Shown one piece after another: positions 5,643 through 6,876 of a DNA stretch of 6,876 nucleotides. The position numbers were made by a program, and so were the translations under genes. The stretch's first letter is position 1, and each line of letters begins with the position of its first letter. The stretch comes from Prevotella sp. (GTDB lineage: Bacteria; Bacteroidota; Bacteroidia; Bacteroidales; Bacteroidaceae). The stretch is from positions 1-6,876 of the forward strand of contig JAEENF010000127.1 in assembly GCA_016283605.1 (NCBI GenBank). The letters are read 5' to 3'. The notes beneath the pieces are model-generated. The model ran no database searches and was not told the origin of the DNA. It saw only the letters and a program-made list of their open reading frames with translations.

Positions 5643-6197
5643 TTAGTCTTTATTGTTTTTGAATGGAAGACCGAAAGCCTTCAACAGTGCGAAACCCTCC
5701 TCGTCAGTCTTTGCAGAGGTAACGAAGGTGATATTCATACCCTGGATACGGTCTACTGAATCGATATTAATCTCCGGGAAGATAATCTGCTCCTGGATAC
5801 CCAGTGTGTAATTACCACGACCGTCGAACTTGCTCTCAATACCCTTGAAGTCACGGATACGGGGCAGAGCGATGCGAACGAGCTTCTCGAGGAATTCGTA
5901 CATACGCTCACGACGCAGGGTCACCATCACACCAATAGGCATCTTCTTACGAAGCTTGAAGTTGGCGATATCCTTCTTAGAATAGGTTGCAACTGCCTTC
6001 TGACCACAGATGGCTGAAATCTCGTTAATAGCTACCTCGATGATCTTCTTGTCCTGAGTAGCATCTCCCAAACCCTGGTTGATGACAATCTTCTTCAGAA
6101 CAGGAATCTCCATCTTAGAACCATAGTTGAACTGCTTCTGCAGGGCCGGAGCGATCTGCTCGGCATAAACCTGCTTCAATTGTGCTGTATTTGCCAT
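5643..6197 (-). CDS. rplE: 50S ribosomal protein L5 (uL5)
   Basis: L5 binds 5S rRNA with L18 and forms part of the central protuberance, contacting the small subunit through bridge B1b. The 184 residues are within the normal range. Visible family features are IPVLKKIVINQGLGDATQDK (31-50), the motif AVATYSKKDIANFKLRKKMPIG (68-89, abbreviated by its AVATYSKK and KLRKKMPIG ends), VTLRRERMYEFLEKL (92-106), LPRIRDFKGI (111-120) and GNYTLGIQEQIIFPEI (128-143). The ATG shares one base with the rplX TAA stop (TAATG), so translation of the two is probably coupled. A Shine-Dalgarno-like GGAGGAG lies inside the last codons of rplX. In E. coli the S8 feedback site is at the rplE start; I see no obvious copy here. 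Confidence 0.97.
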   Translation of the reverse strand: MANTAQLKQVYAEQIAPALQKQFNYGSKMEIPVLKKIVINQGLGDATQDKKIIEVAINEISAICGQKAVATYSKKDIANFKLRKKMPIGVMVTLRRERMYEFLEKLVRIALPRIRDFKGIESKFDGRGNYTLGIQEQIIFPEINIDSVDRIQGMNITFVTSAKTDEEGFALLKAFGLPFKNNKD

Positions 6198-6514
6198 TAC
6201 TTAATCTCCTCCCCTGATTTTTTAGCGATACGAACGACTTTCTTTCCCTCGCGCTTGATAGCCACGCGGGTAGCCTTGCCACTCTTCGGATCGATCAAAC
6301 TGATATTTGAGATGTGGATGGGAGCCTCAACCTTCTCGAAGCCTCCCTGAGGATTCTTGGCACTCGGCTTCGCGCTCTTGCTGATGATGTTCACACCCTC
6401 AACGATAGCACGCTGCTTGTCGGTCAAGACCTTCAGCACCTTACCAGTCTTGCCCTTGTCCTCACCGGCCAGGACGATGACTGTATCATTTTTCTTAATA
6501 TTGAACTTTGCCAT
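6197..6514 (-). CDS. rplX: 50S ribosomal protein L24 (uL24)
   Basis: L24 is one of the proteins that initiates large-subunit assembly, binding near the 5' end of 23S rRNA at the tunnel exit. The 105-residue product has a KOW domain at the start: KKNDTVIVLAGEDKGKTGKV (7-26), leading to VEGVNIISKSAKPSA (38-52). The typical middle part is GGFEKVEAPIHISNISLIDP (57-76), followed by the basic GKATRVAIKREGKKVVRIAKKS tail region (79-100, ends GKATRV and RIAKKS). Length and layout are ordinary. It begins 21 bases after rplN with an A-rich leader (AAACAGAGACAAGAA) and no clear Shine-Dalgarno sequence. Its stop overlaps the rplE start by one base. The rplN-rplX-rplE order is universal in the spc operon. 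Confidence 0.98.
   Translation of the reverse strand: MAKFNIKKNDTVIVLAGEDKGKTGKVLKVLTDKQRAIVEGVNIISKSAKPSAKNPQGGFEKVEAPIHISNISLIDPKSGKATRVAIKREGKKVVRIAKKSGEEIK
6206..6212 (-). promoter_or_regulatory. Shine-Dalgarno-like sequence of rplE, inside rplX
   Basis: The RNA reads GGAGGAG, ending eight bases before the rplE ATG. It is built from the rplX codons for the Gly-Glu-Glu at the protein's C-terminus. It matches the anti-Shine-Dalgarno core and supports the rplE start at 6197, although the coding constraint on rplX means it could be partly coincidental. Confidence 0.55.
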
Positions 6515-6535
6515 TTCTTGTCTCTGTTTAAAATA

Positions 6536-6876
6536 TTAAAGTACCTCAGGTGCTAAAGAAACCACTTTCATATTCACGGCACGGAGCTCACGGGCAACAG
6601 GGCCGAAGATACGGCTGCCGCGAAGCTCACCAGCATTGTTCAGGAGCACACAGGCGTTGTCGTCGAAGCGAATGTACGAACCATCGGCACGACGGATTTC
6701 CTTCTTTGTGCGAACAACCAAAGCCTTTGATACTGCACCCTTTTTCACGTCACTTGTAGGGATCGCGTTCTTGATAGACACAACGATGATATCACCTACG
6801 CTGGCATAACGGCGCTTGGTACCGCCCAATACACGGATGCAGAGAGCCTCGCGTGCACCGCTGTTGTCAGCTACTG
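6536..6876 (-). CDS. rplN: 50S ribosomal protein L14 (uL14), N-terminus cut off
   Basis: L14 binds 23S rRNA at the subunit interface, next to L19, and forms bridge B8 with 16S rRNA. The gene enters from the right edge. The visible part is 112 residues plus a stop, beginning VADNSGAREALCIRVLGGTK, which is the conserved L14 N-terminal strand region. About nine residues (usually MIQQESRLT or similar) should lie outside the window, so an apparent start at a TTG at 6827-6829 is not real: that codon is the Leu in RVLGG. The L14 signature is at visible residues about 65-78 (GSYIRFDDNACVLL), and FGPVARELR follows near 90-98. The gene ends APEVL, TAA. rplX follows after 21 bases. In related genomes rpsQ and rpmC lie upstream. 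Confidence 0.97.
   Translation of the reverse strand, partial: VADNSGAREALCIRVLGGTKRRYASVGDIIVVSIKNAIPTSDVKKGAVSKALVVRTKKEIRRADGSYIRFDDNACVLLNNAGELRGSRIFGPVARELRAVNMKVVSLAPEVL

Noticed and set aside
6827..6829. An apparent rplN start at a TTG codon
   Set aside because: The frame continues to the window edge with conserved L14 residues (ADNSGARE), so the codon is an internal leucine.

Overview
The window is a stretch of the conserved ribosomal-protein 'spc' operon, ending at the head of the 'alpha' operon. Every gene lies on the minus strand. In transcription order (right to left) the genes are rplN (partial), rplX, rplE, rpsN, rpsH, rplF, rplR, rpsE, rpmD, rplO, secY, map, infA, rpmJ and rpsM (partial). 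That makes fifteen genes, thirteen of them complete. No mobile element, CRISPR array, tRNA or rRNA is visible. The longest stretch without a gene is 112 bases, between rpmJ and rpsM.

The organism looks like a member of the Bacteroidetes, probably order Bacteroidales and close to Prevotella. The reasons are the order secY-map-infA-rpmJ-rpsM without adk, the wording of S5, S14, L36 and S13, most genes lacking a Shine-Dalgarno sequence and having A/T-rich leaders instead, and a Bacteroidetes-type -7 promoter box (TAnnTTTG) ahead of rpsM. The family assignment comes from remembered protein sequences and was not tested by a search.

Layout, in transcription order. Positions 6876-4280 hold large-subunit proteins L14, L24, L5 and L6, with small-subunit proteins S14 and S8 between them. 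Positions 4260-2735 hold L18, S5, L30 and L15. Positions 2729-573 hold the membrane translocation channel SecY and methionine aminopeptidase. Positions 563-213 hold initiation factor IF1 and L36. Positions 100-1 hold the first 33 residues of S13, behind what is probably its own promoter.

The genes are tightly packed, with gaps mostly of 5-24 bases and one 1-base stop/start overlap. They are probably co-transcribed and supply ribosome assembly, translation initiation, N-terminal methionine removal and protein export together. All visible starts are ATG once L18 is re-started, and all fourteen visible stops are TAA.

I found no undescribed system here. The points worth checking are regulatory: three strong Shine-Dalgarno sequences (rplE, rplF, rpmD) in a lineage that rarely uses them, a GC-rich hairpin in the unusually long rpsN-rpsH gap, the promoter and palindrome before rpsM, and a lysine in SecY where E. 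coli has the critical Arg357.
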